DNA from: Buddleja alternifolia
Lineage: Eukaryota > Streptophyta > Magnoliopsida > Lamiales > Scrophulariaceae
Assembly (NCBI GenBank): GCA_019426215.1
Contig: CM033397.1
Span: 22,942,480-23,006,479 of the forward strand
Direction: 5' to 3'
DNA: 64,000 bases
A program made the translations under genes and the position numbers. Under the pieces are notes generated by a model. The model made no database searches and was not told where the DNA came from. It worked only from the letters and a program-made list of their open reading frames with translations. Shown in pieces: positions 10,571 through 22,249 of this stretch. Positions within the stretch are counted from its first letter, which is position 1. Each line of letters starts with the position of its first letter.

Positions 10571-13500
10571 TCACCAGCAGCATTGATCTTTGAAATAGGA
10601 GCGGTACATTAACGTAGACTTTGACATTTGAGGTTCCTTTTCTAAGATACACATCACATCCTTCATTGTGATGCTCCGAGGCACCACCACTTCATTTCGT
10701 CCACCTTTTCTAACCAATGCTGTACGAAAAAAGAAAAAAGAAAGTCGGAAATCCTGAGAGAAGAGAAGCAACATAAGTACCAGAATTAAATAAGATCAAA
10801 GCTCGTTTAGTCTGTCTATGCTACCAGAGTTAAAAGAGCTCGTTTTGATAAGAGAAAAGGAATTTAATTCACAGAGAGAAAACAGACAAAGTACTCAATA
10901 ACCAAAAGCTAAAAATAAAATTTTTATATGCTTTCTCAACAAGGAATCCATCCGTATTAACACCAATAACAGAAATAGTTTGTTCCTTCTGACTGTAAAA
11001 TTAAAAAATTAAGTAGCATCCTGTCAAGCACTCAGACCGAGCAACAGCATTATTTCATCAAGGATTTTAGTGAGAAAAATCAAAATTATAAGGCGTAAAG
11101 CACAAAACAAAAAGTACAAACATTTGAAAGTATTTTCCTCACTGAATCCAAGGGCCAAATATAAGGTTAGTGTTTTTCTCACAAAGATCCACAATCCAAA
11201 CAGAGCCTTAGAATTGAGCAGGAAATTTAACTCTTTGGTTTGAAAGAGAGAACCTCAAAAAAAGACATATCCTATGACTATTTGGGGTGGATTACATGGA
11301 ATCATTTAATTCCACTCTATCAAGTTCATACTCGCATTTAATCCTCATAGTATTGTTTTATTTTAGTAGGTTTTTGTTCTTCCTCTCTCAACATGTAATG
11401 TTGGGTTTAAAGATATAAGTACAATTCATTCCACACACTTTGTTTGAGTTGATAATAAACAAGAGGGTCAGTGAAATCGCTTACAAGAACACCACTGCAT
11501 CCTGATTATTAAAAGGAAAAATTTAATGTTGTGTTTGGGTTAATGATTTACTAAGAAAGAGAAATGAAAAAGAAAAATGTTAACAAATAAACTTAATAAA
11601 GGATAAAATTACATTTATGAATTGAGGAAAATGCTTTCCTTAGTATTTTCCAGACTAAGATCTAAAATCCAAACATAGCCTAACATCTAGAATTCAAACA
11701 TAGCCTAACATCTAGAACCCAAAAATGGCCTAACAGTTTCACGTTACCTCGAAGGGATTAGTCCGGCGTCCGGCTGGGGGACACCCTTAGTTATAAACCA
11801 AAAAAAAAAAAGTATGTTAGGCAAAAATTGGAGATGCACTCATACATGATATAAGTAAGATGGACAATTAAGAGTTGTTCAATTTACCAAATTTCACGGG
11901 ATTTCATAATGATATTCTCATGATTTATGCACATCTGTATGAATTATGATGTACAGATAGAAGCAATGATTCAAGGGAAAAATTTATCCAGCCAAATTAA
12001 GTAGAGGCTCATCAACATTGCCAAGAAAACCAAATTATTATGTAGCCTTTCAAGATACTGTCCAACTTTTCTAGTGTAGATTGTAAAAAAGAACCAGTAT
12101 CGTGTAAGCTAGGACCTTGAACTACTGTAAAGCCAACATACCAGGGGTGTTTAAAGAAGCTGAAGAATCCCCTTTTTCTGCCTTTTGATTTTCCCTTGAT
12201 TTATTATTTTTTTCCTGTTTCTGGTTGGCCTCAATTATGCCTTTCCATTTTGACAACATGTCATCAACTCCAGTAGCAGCTCGGACAGCGATGTTAGCAC
12301 GCAAGTTATCATCTTTTTCCTTGTCAGCCTGCAAACAAGAGAGAACTTAGACAGAATTGTCTTACACGTTTTATACAACGATAAAGACAATTTAATCTCA
12401 GTACCTTTGCTTTTCTTACACGACGGCTTTCACTCTTCACCTTGTCATCATCAACTCCGTTAGTACTCTCAGGCAAAAGAATTCAGACAGTTTCTTCAAA
12501 AAAAAAAAAATGAAAAGAAAAAAGAAAAAGGGACAAAATTTAGTAAATAAAAAATATGTGGAGAAAATGGATTGCTCACTTCATTTAATTTTTGTGAATC
12601 TTCAGTTCTGGCCTGTTTTCTCTCCCATTCTTGTTGAGCTTTACAGTTTATTGACATGATTTGTTGCCTTACACCAGAGGTTATGATAGTCCTGTGACTT
12701 GGCTTCTCTATATCAACACGCTGCAGAAATAAAAATTTAGCCAAGATAAACTAACACATTTTTATATTGAAAAAGGAAAAACAATTTCATCCAAAAGAAT
12801 AAGAGAAAGATATAGAAGTAACCTGCTTTGACAGTCTGATGAGATTAGTTATGAGTCTAAGCATTCTCTCTTCTACACACTAAAAGTACAACATCACACA
12901 AATAATTTTGGTAATGCTTTCATAAAAAGATGTTAGTGAAAAATGTTTTTGTTAAAAGACAGTTCTCTATGTGGATTAAACTTCTCTAAGTCAGATACAT
13001 CATAACTATTGCGGGATAAGCTGCATATGGCAGCTTTTTGCTTCCTACTTTGAGAGGTTTATAGGTTGCCAAATGCAATCATTTTGATGTTCTAAAATCA
13101 ATTATGGTGGTCCAGAAACTTCAGTTTAAAGAATGATTCTTATAGAATAGTACAAGAAATCAAACTTAGCGCATATTTGTATTTATCAAAGTCTTACCAA
13201 TGACAAACATTGCTCCACGTCGTTGCTCTTACTCTTTAAACCAAATTTTGCCACTGTCAGAATTAAGACCAAATTGCAAAATATTGTAACCTTTATGATA
13301 CAAATATGATCTCTGTAGACATATTGAATTAAGACAATCAAAACACTAAAGGTTGATCGCATATAACATATTAACTTATTTGGGTAACTTTATTGTGGAT
13401 TGGAACCGTATGAAAAATCAGCCTTTCTTCTTTTTCTTGTACAACCCGCCGAGATACCTCTGAAACCCGGTCTTTCGCCTTGGAGCCAGAAAAAAGTTGT

Positions 13501-15762
13501 TCTTCCTCCTCCTGTTTATGCATTTTATTTTATAAGAAAAGCAAACCTATGATTTCTCCCATGTAAAATAAGTGAACACAAATCTGTGAGGTGGATGGAT
13601 TTTGAAAATAAATAAAACCCAGTTAGAATGGAATGTTCGTTGAGGAAGGTTACCATGATATTAATTCCTGCGGTAACATCATTAAGCTGTCCAATGCTTT
13701 GATCCAAAAAGGCTTCAGACACTTTTCGCTTCTTACTATAAGAGTATATATACAGAATTAAATACTAAATAAAAAACCAATCTAGCCTTGCATTTGGCAT
13801 TGAAGCAAATTATGTATTGATATGACAATTACCTTGATGGAGGAGGTGAAGAACTAGGTGCTCCCATTGGCTTCTTCTGTCCAACCAAAGGCCTTTTGAA
13901 GGGAGCCTTCGGATTATTTTCAGGCCCAATAGAAGAAGTTACGGAAGGCACCAGAGAATTTGACTGACAAAGTGAGAAGGAGAAAAGGGTAATAAAAAAC
14001 GAAGTAACCAATGGTAATAAAGAATCAATACATCATAATTGTCACCAAAAACCCCGAGAAAAAACAAATAATAAGCGAGAAATAACAACTTCTGAGAGAG
14101 TTAGAGTAAGCAGAAGCTATCTAAGAGTTACACTAAGCAGAAGCATCAGATCATGATAGCCTTCATGAGTTTTTTATTTTTGTGTTATATGCTGATTTTG
14201 CAAGCCAACCGTAAGGACAACAATAGAAGAATTAGACAGATATTGAAGGATAAAAAATTACCAAAAATGTGGTTTTTATCGGTCTTGGAATAGAAAATGA
14301 CATGGAATATGAGGGTACCATGCTCGTAGGTTGTGTGAATCCGATGTTAGATGATTGCATCCAGAATTCATCCATCAAATTCATCGGAGCCGCATAACCC
14401 TGTTTCATCTGTGGAGAAGACAACTGGGGTTTACGTTGTTGTCCACTAATTGGTAGAACCCGATTCTGTTTAAGGAGCGCTGTATTGCTGTTTGTGCAAG
14501 CCTTGAGTTTGTGTACGGCTACTCTAAACAACTCCGGTCCAACAATACTTGTCATGTGCCCAATAAAACTACCTTCAGAGACCTCACCTTTCTGGAAACA
14601 GATATACCTTGTTAGTCAACCAATCTAGACTTTCATTTAAAGAAAAGTAATTTAAACGTTTTTCAGAGACCTTAATTTACAAAGTGAATATCAAATCAAT
14701 ACAACCTTAACTTTAGAGCAAAGAGATTGAAGTTGCATCGCTCTATATTTGTCAAGACGAGGCAGCAAGATAGAAAGCAACTCATCAATGGAGGCCGATA
14801 CCTCTTGGCCAATCATTCCCGTTCCTACAGTGCTTTGATTTGCCATGAGAACTTGCCCATTTTGAAAACTAACAATCCCATCATGGTTGGAAGTTTGACT
14901 CTGCAGAGAAAACTGACTCGTGGCTTGACCGCATTCCTGAGACAAAGCTGCTGCATTTGTGGAACTCCACATATGAGCAAAACAAAGACATTCGTTGCAC
15001 AATATTTATATTACTAAACCGCCAAAGAGAAATGATGGAAAAAACTAAATAAATAAGTACGTCATAAATCTGTGATCAATTCCATTTACTTGCAATGTAC
15101 TATAATTACTCGTCATTTATATCTCTTCAGAAATGATCTGAAGATGCAACTCTATTGATCTATGTTTGTGGAACTTCTGCATCAGCAGTTAGTGCCATAA
15201 ATTCAAAACATTTCATGTAGTGAATTTATCGGTTTCCAGAGGTGTGAGATGTGGGTTTAATATATATACACAGGTACATAAATCACCATCAATATTGATA
15301 TACTAATGTCTCGAGGATTGGAGTCATATAATTTTGCTAATGTTGCAAAGAACCTTCGCTTGAAATGGAAAGACAGAAAAATAAAAAAGTCCTTCCATTG
15401 CTCATGTATAATTCTTTAGAATTAATTAGAATGATATCAATCATTAGGAGGTAAATTTTCAGCCATTTTCATTTTCCTTTTTGCTTAATCCAAACTCAAT
15501 CAAGAAAATAGTCCTTACATTAATGATATAAGCAACCATATCAAAACATATGATTACTTCAATAAAATAAACAATGATCCATGAATCCCATTCACAATTT
15601 AGACTAAGAAAAACAAATGTATGTCCCCAATTAATCAATTAATAAAGAAAGAAACAAATTATTATCGGTACCGGAATCAGAGAGCTGCTGTAACTGTAAT
15701 GTGGAGGTGTTGCCTTTAGCCCCTGAATGCATAGTCTCATCCTCCAGCGAAACCATCATCAT
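10571..15762 (-). CDS. TAF4: TAF4-like TFIID subunit, 12 coding exons
   Basis: Exons (minus strand, 5' to 3'): 15762-15672, 14950-14706, 14591-14262, 13963-13833, 13735-13654, 13511-13376, 13253-13198, 12879-12823, 12720-12580, 12467-12405, 12328-12142, 10719-10571. All introns are GT-AG, all phases match, and the sum is 1668 bp (555 residues plus stop). Start chosen: the first of three consecutive ATGs. Residues ~1-30 include EDETMHSGA, as in plant TAF4 N-termini. An RST domain (about 85-150) shows [16 protein letters not shown] and [19 protein letters not shown] histone-fold region (about 275-380) shows [21 protein letters not shown] and [20 protein letters not shown] lysine-rich linker and the C-terminal [21 protein letters not shown] follow. 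TAF4 pairs with TAF12 in TFIID, in the nucleus. The protein is shorter than typical plant TAF4. The last intron (1.4 kb) could hide more sequence. Confidence 0.9.
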
Positions 15763-16133
15763 CAAACACTGTCATATTATTAAAATGGAAACCAAACAAT
15801 TAAAATAGAAAAGAAAGGGACAAGAAAAGAAAATCCCAATTCTTGAACGGCATATCATATCAGGATCCCAAATTCCTTAATGCATGAATTAATTACTATA
15901 GATTAGAATGAATGTATGAATAATAGAGACGGAAATGACCTTATTTTCTTCTAAAAATTTCACCATGTTAAGATCCACTTGAATAAAGAGTTTTGTTTGT
16001 CCTATTATATTCGGAAGACAAAATATGAAAAATTGATAATCAGATTCTCGGGAGGAGCACTAACATAACTGATTTGAAATTTGCAGCTTCAGTTTTTCTT
16101 TCACCTTTGCCGCTCGAGCTCGACGGTGTGGCC

Positions 16134-16141
16134 TATTTATA
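16134..16141 (-). promoter_or_regulatory. TATA box upstream of TAF4-like gene
   Basis: The minus strand reads CCTATAAATAGG, an excellent TATA box. It lies about 370 bp upstream of the start codon, predicting transcription start near 16100-16110 and a 5' UTR of about 340 bp, possibly with an intron. The downstream CT-rich stretch fits a plant leader. Placement is inferred from position and sequence only. Confidence 0.6.
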
Positions 16142-16289
16142 GGCACTGGTCAACCATTCGTGTGTCACCTTAAAACAATTCATATACAGATATTGTTTAA
16201 TTTTTTTTTTAATTTTAGACGAAAAGGGATACCTTGACCCGACAAACTCGAGCCTAATATTTTTAATCATGGGTCACACAGACCCTATA

Positions 16290-16410
16290 AAGCTCCAAAT
16301 AAGGAGAGAAAAGTCACAACTCGTGACAGCTTGAGATTGAACCTATAACCTCTGACATAAAAGTGGAAGCTGATGTCACTAAGCTAACAAGTCTTGTGAT
16401 ATTGTTCAAT
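16290..16410 (-). repeat. Possible SINE fragment
   Basis: The minus strand at about 16330-16400 contains AGGTTCAATCTC, a B-box-like motif, in a setting (GACATCAGCTTCCACTTTTA) that looks like a tRNA-related repeat. No ends or duplications were identified. Confidence 0.3.
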
Positions 16411-16509
16411 TTAACAATGCTATATATATTTAAAACTTAAATAAAAGTTTAACAAATGAATTGATTTTAATGAACTATAATTTTTTTAAAAATTTAAATG
16501 ACTTGAAAG

Positions 16510-16665
16510 GTTGAATCAATATTTGATAAAAGTGGAAGGTTGCCCATAACTGACAGGCTTACAACAGAAGAGGCCAATAGGCATTCTCTCAAGGGGAATC
16601 GAACCCGTGCCCTAAAGTACGAGGCTCAGTTGTCCGACCAAGTCCACTGGGGGTTGCCCCCAAGA
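16510..16665 (-). mobile_element. tRNA-derived SINE-like element
   Basis: Read on the minus strand, the 5' part GGGGGCAACCCCCAGTGG is followed by an A-box-like GTGGACTTGGTCGG. About 35 bp later comes a consensus B box GGGTTCGATTCCCC. This spacing is the tRNA-like head of plant SINEs. The body continues to about 16510. No target duplication or tail could be fixed with confidence. Confidence 0.5.
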
Positions 16666-17063
16666 AGAACTGATGATAAATTGCGTGGGTTGATAGTTTT
16701 TTTTTGGCTATTTTTTTTTAATTTAGTCCCTATATTTGTAATTAGTTGCAATTAGGTACTACGTAATTAGGTCTCTAAATTTTGAAAAAGTTATAACTAG
16801 GACCTTCATTTTTTTTTTTAACGCAACTACATATGATTTTACTTTAATTATAAATAAAAGATATATATTAAAACTAGTACAAAATGCATATACCATATGA
16901 ATTTAAAACATTGAAATAGTCATTTCAGCATATATTAATAATATTATACAAGATTAGTTAATAATATTGTTATGTCTATTTCTTTTTGATAATTAATTTC
17001 ATTAACCAATAAAAATCATGGCAAATTCCCAATTACAACCAAAACTACAAAGAAAAGCATGGC
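16666..17063. other. AT-rich non-coding DNA
   Basis: Contains a tagtccctatatttgtaatt..aattaggtctct phrase resembling the ends of other unclassified plant repeats. No paired terminus was seen and there is no gene. Confidence 0.35.
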
Positions 17064-17071
17064 ACAACAAC

Positions 17072-17856
17072 TAGGGATGAATGCGGTCCGGTTCAGGCAG
17101 TTTTATGCAAAAAAAAAAAAATTAACCCGACCCGACATGTGCGGTTTGATAAAGTATCAAACCGAAACCGCATATTTATCTTTTCAAACCGAGCGGTTTG
17201 GGTTGATCGGGTTTTCGAATTATAATAATTATTTTTTCGACTAATTTGTAGTTACAACTAGTAAGTAAGAAAGTAAAGAACATATTTGTTATTCTAGATG
17301 TAATTAGAAAAATATGAGTAGGTTGGACATATAAGAATAAGTGAACTTAATTAAAATCATATTATCATAATTTGTAATGAGTGAAAACTCTCGAATATTA
17401 CTAAAACTAAATTATTATATAAACTCATCATAATATATATTTCCTTACGGAAATGAAACTTTCTTCAAATCAAATAAGAACAAGTGTTCAAACAAGGTAC
17501 TAAATTTGTTTGCCCAAATAGAAAGTAAAGTGTTACATTTTTTTTTTGTTTGGTGGTAAAAGGTAAAGTGTTACATGAAGATGAATAAAACCACTCTTGT
17601 TAGAGAGTCTATATGTATATATTATTTTCAAAACTTGGTGATAATTTTGAACTATATATAGATATATGTGCAACATATATAACTAACGGTCGAGTTGCGG
17701 GTTAGGAGGGTTGCCATTATTAAACTCGCCACCTGACCCGAAAGTGGTAGGATGGAACATTTTCAAACCGCCACTATTTTAAAAAAAATTTAAACAGGCG
17801 GTTTTCAGGTGGGTCAGGTCAGTTTGAGCGATTTGTGCGGTTTATGCACACCCCTA
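17072..17856. mobile_element. 785-bp hAT-like non-autonomous element
   Basis: The ends are tagggatgaatgcggt at the left and tgcacacccctaa at the right (inverse TAGGGGTGTGCA), resembling plant hAT termini. The flanking 8-bp duplication is acaacaac/acaacatc (17064-17071, 17857-17864; 7 of 8 match), the hAT length. Subterminal regions carry repeated cggttt/aaaccg motifs. The interior is AT-rich with no transposase, so it depends on a partner element. Confidence 0.8.
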
Positions 17857-17864
17857 ACAACATC

Positions 17865-18680
17865 CATCAAAACAAGAAATACATCTAGGTATAAAAGGAG
17901 AGCACCAAAAAGAAAAAAAAGAAAAAGATTAGGAAAACAACTCAACACACCCTATTCCTGACATAGAGGAGGATCGAGCCAACTCTCCTGAAAAAGGATT
18001 CACCCCCCTAAGAGGGTCAACACACCCAAGTCCAATTTCACTTCCAAAACATTGGATAGAAATAGACAACTTTCACCCGAGACTCCCCCGATGTAGATCT
18101 GCATATTCTCAACAAGATGCCAAACACGAGATTTGATGCTATTACCGATTACCTCATATTCTTCAAGGAAACACCTTGGATACAAATCAAAACAAAAGAG
18201 CATCAAATAAGCCTGAAAGCAAAAAAATAAAAGACATAATAAACTACATAACTTAAAAAAATGCATAACCACAACCAATTTAAAACTTGTATTATTGTTT
18301 TGTAAACTTTGTTTGTATGTCTTTTTCATATTTTTATTATCATTTGTACTATTACTATTTCACAAATATAATTTAATATATTTTTAATTTAATTTTATGA
18401 AATATAAAAATGAATCTAAATTTAATATTAATCATGTATTATTGTTAAATAACATAAATATTGTTTTTGTAGTATTATAAAATTAAAAAATTCATTTTCC
18501 TGGATGAATATGTAATAAACAACTTAAAGTTAGGCATTATTTGTAAGACATGAAAAATAGTAAAAACTGATTTGTAAAAAAAATATATAGAAAATATTTC
18601 TTTTGGTGCACAAACTAGTGCAAACATTGGAGTGGATTTTGCACCATTTTGGTGTTTGACATTGGAGATGCTCTTAGGGT
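17865..18680. other. Unassigned sequence with a possible MITE end
   Basis: A 109-codon minus frame at 18000-18329 has no recognised domain and is not called. At 18655-18675 the string cattggagatgctctta is the inverse of the AGAGCATCTCCAATG end common in Tourist-like plant MITEs, and the preceding 300 bp are very AT-rich. The opposite end was not found, so no element is delimited. Confidence 0.3.
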
Positions 18681-19209
18681 TCAGTTTGGTAAGACATAAG
18701 TAGCTCAAAGGTCAATCATTTTTTTACCCCACATTCTGAATTGATCTCTTGTCAGTTTATTAATCATTCACTAATCTTTTACCCCTGGGAAATTTCCTAT
18801 CACAAATCCCCAGTATCGAATACCAAAGGTTTGTCCCCAGTATTTCCTACTACCAACAAAAATGAATGATGTTACATTAATTCAGGAATGTTAGATAATA
18901 AATAATGTGCTCAAACTCTATTATAGAGCACTAGAAAAATTGTATCCCAACCCCTACCAAAAATAAAAATAAAAGTAATATGATTTAGCGGACTGGACAT
19001 CTGAGTAGCTAAAGGAATGGAAATCATCCGACAACCCAATAGTAGCGATGAGAGAGAGCAGATTGGGTTTTTAAGAAAAAGAAAACGAAGCTTCATTCCT
19101 TAGCAAATTGTTCACAAAATTTTCGCCAAATTTCATTCGATTGACTGAAGCCAACGGGAGAGAAAGGCGGTAGGCCATGAAACACCCAGTGACTTGAACT
19201 TGATGAGTA
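18681..19209. other. Intergenic DNA downstream of cytochrome b5-like locus
   Basis: No coding or repeat structure could be supported. The last ~100 bp may be 3' UTR of the minus-strand cytochrome b5-like locus. Confidence 0.4.
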
Positions 19210-20674
19210 TCACTTCACGAGATCTCCAACGTAGAAGTCCTCAATCATGTCAAAGACGCGGGTAGCATGTTGTGGCCTGTTACAATGTGAAATTGATTGC
19301 CTCTGTTAAAATTCCACAAATGATGGAACACAACAACATAGTCACGCAATGTGAAAGGTTAACAAAGACCAATGAAGAAGGGTCGTCGAAGTAACAAAGA
19401 CCTACCCAAAGAAACCTTAAGTAGAATCATCGCCAGCATGTGCTAATATAGCATCACCACCTGGATGTTCTTCCACATAGAAAGTGACATCATAAACCTT
19501 GAAGCTCATAAAAATCAAATAATCAGAAAGTTCATAAACCAGCCATTACAAAGATGAATTAGAAAAACATTTCTTATGTATAAAGAACATAAGTGCAAGA
19601 AAAAATGTCAACTATTGAAATCCGAAGAAATGTTTTCTTTCATGATGATCCAACAGTCAGTCCTCTGGTTATGCAATGAAACTTCAGCTTTCGTGTATGC
19701 TTTGGATGCCTAATAAGAACGTAATCAGTCACACAGAGGGTAACCAGTAGCCATCCTTGAAAATCAATGTCATGAAACTCAATTGAGAACTAAACTTAGT
19801 ATTACACTAATCAGCATGTATGTCATATTTCTAAAGAAAGAAGAATTCAAACGAGAAACAATAAGATCAAACGAGAAAACCAAACCTGTATACTATCATG
19901 ATGGATTTACGATTTCTTGAAACAATGAGAAGGCAAAATTTGGACCTCAAATAAAATCATTAATGCAGTTCTTATCACTAGCGGAACCTATCCAAACCTT
20001 ATTTAGAAATATAAATGCAAGAAACCCCAATATACATGTTCTCCTGAATATATAAGTAATCCGCACTAATTCTCATCTGCTCAGTTTATCATTGCAACGA
20101 GATCTCCGTTTCATTTGTTCAATCACATTACCATGCAACTCATATGCGCTTCTAGTTTCGATATGGACTATCTAAACTCTAAAGTATAGTTATTCAAGCA
20201 ATTGATCATGAAAAGATTGATATAGTATCATTCATATTAAGAGTCCCTTTTTTTTGCCCCTTTGTTTTGAATCTACAAAATGCAACTTGTGAGGCTTGCG
20301 GCACAAAAAATGTATAGTGGAAATAAGAAACAACCATCCTCTTTCACAAAGGAATACTAATAAAAGTTTCAGAATCCAATTCATGTATTATTAGAGTAAA
20401 ATGCACAAAAATTATTAACATTAAAATCCACATTGCTACCTACCTCAGTAGTAACAACTGATTGCAACTTTTTGGCATGATCTACGTAATATAATAATAA
20501 TACATATCCAATTAATCGAAAAAATAGTTGGAGAACTGTTAAAAACGTGAATAACAACAACAAAAACATATGTATTAAGAAGAAAACCTAACCAAATTTA
20601 CGAAAGCGAGGGATTAGAATTAGCATGCCCAATAGAAGAAGACCTAGCAAAGATGTTGCCGCTAATAGATCCAT
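19210..20674 (-). pseudogene. Cytochrome b5-like gene, probably inactivated
   Basis: Exons (minus): 20674-20593, 20481-20444, 19709-~19632, 19497-19406, 19276-19210. Translated parts give an N-terminal membrane segment (MDLLAATSLLGLLLLGMLIL, then PRFRKF) and a linker. The b5 domain has KAEVSLHN..DCWIIMKE, YDVTFYVEEHPGGDAILAHA and GPQHATRVFDMIEDFYVGD, ending VGDLVK. HPGG carries the first haem-ligand histidine; QH is the likely second. N-terminally anchored b5-like proteins carry electrons at membranes. Two faults are visible. Codon 27 of exon 4 is TAA (19417-19419) where the family has an acidic residue before GFFG. The exon 3 end (..MKEN, 19632) has no GT donor. The stop removes the second histidine. 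Otherwise conservation is high, so the loss may be recent, or one fault may be an assembly error. Confidence 0.75.
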
Positions 20675-21740
20675 ATCCCCAACTCTTTCAACTTATCTCT
20701 GCTCACACAAATGAAAAGCACAGTTGAATAACCTCATCATAATCCATATTGTATATGTCAAATGTGTGTGTAGAGAGAGAGAGAGAATGAAACAAATGGA
20801 GATTGTATAATTACCAGATTTCCGGTGGAGGAGGAGGAGAGAGTAATTAAGCAGCAGATTAACTAATGGGGGTTGGTTGGGTTGGTCTTTTCCAGTAACA
20901 TGGGCAACCGTACCTGGCTACCCCCTATATTTCTTTCAGGCATCTAAATTAGATCTAGGACAATAAATAAATAAAAATAGACAATCCGATCCTAGCACTT
21001 CTTTTTCCTGAAACAAGAAAAGGAAAAATAATAAAATCTTCCTACAATAAATATTTATATCTTAAGAAATTCATGAAAATATTTTTCAATCTCAAAAAAT
21101 TCATTCTATAGACTTTTCATTTAAAACGATCCAAAAGCTGAGACTAATTTTCTTTTTAATAGTAATTTACCCTTTCTTTCTTATGTTAAGAATTGATCAA
21201 TTGATTTTTTCTTATTGCAATATTTTTGTATTAGACTTTCAAAATAATAAATTATATTATACGAATTTTATTCTTAATATTAAATACTTTGACATAATTT
21301 ATGTATGACTTTATCATGGTAAATATATCAGAATACCTTTTTTAAAATTTTTTAGAAGATCTGAAAATATGAAATTAAAATAATAATTAATATTAATCAA
21401 TATAAAGCTTTAAATAAATAAAAATTTATACACAAAAGTACAATTGATTAATTCTAATGTGGAAGGATATGGGCAATTATGCCCATAAATTTATTAATCC
21501 AAAACTTTGAACTTTTTTAATGAAAATTTGGTAGAATGGATTTTTTGGATTGAAAACTATTAGCATGGATTTTTTGATTTTGAAATTTATTATGGTTGTT
21601 TGTAAATGGACTATTTGTGCTTTGTTGCTTTATGTTGGGTACATAATTGGGTTTCATGCTTAAGGAACTGTTCTAGGGACTTTTTAGTGATTGTTTTATG
21701 TTTGTTTTACGATTGTGATTTTAGGGATTGTGTTATGATT
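20675..21740. other. Upstream region of cytochrome b5-like locus, then AT-rich DNA
   Basis: 20675-20930 is likely promoter and leader of the minus-strand locus, containing (GA)n at about 20773-20787 and GGAGGAGGAGGA-type sequence. 20940-21740 is AT-rich with no gene seen. Confidence 0.4.
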
Positions 21741-21779
21741 GGATTATGGTTGTGTGTTTGATATTGTTCTTTTTTTTTC

Positions 21780-22001
21780 CATTTGGTAGCACAAGCAATC
21801 CACACATGGAGGTAAAAGGGCATATGTTGGTAGAAGAAATGATGCTTTGCTAGGAAAGCAGTTTGGTGGATCAACTTCATGTTAGTCCACTGAGGCATCA
21901 AGGGCACCAAGGTCAAACAATCCACAACTTACTACAAAGAAAGCAAAGAAGGCTAGCATTTCTGAAGTTCAAGACATAAGGAATAGGGTCAGGGAGTAAA
22001 A
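21780..22001 (+). pseudogene. Possible MULE transposase C-terminal tail
   Basis: One plus frame reads GGKRAYVGRRNDALLGKQFG, then a TAG, then a basic tail (KKAKKASISEVQDIRNRVRE) ending in TAA at about 22000. Basic, Ser/Thr-rich tails like this occur at the ends of plant MULE transposases, but no catalytic or zinc-finger domain is present here, so the family is a guess. The neighbouring GRF-type frame (27299-27497) beyond the LINE faces it, which suggests a single DNA element split by the LINE. Confidence 0.3.
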
Positions 22002-22249
22002 GAGGAGATTATTCTTAGAGCTCTATTATTTTGTGTTGAACTTTCTGAATTTTTGGGCATGATGTACTATGTTCCTCTAATACAACTCTGTTTTTTGATA
22101 GTTTTTAACTTAATAGATTTCATACTACATGATTTGGATGTAATTGCATTTTTGATATTTTTTTTTTGGAAACGTAAGGTCAGATTTCTATTAAACTCAA
22201 CAAACATTTACAGAGATAACATCAGGCATCCCTGGTTTTACATCAACAC

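Noticed and set aside
10313..10612. 99-codon plus-strand frame overlapping the TAF4-like last exon
   Set aside because: Antisense to conserved coding sequence and without recognisable domain or context.
13376..13389. Alternative donor AAA|GTTACC for TAF4-like exon 6
   Set aside because: It puts exon 7 out of phase. The donor 13 bp further (ATAA|GTTAAT) restores the IMAKFGLK reading.
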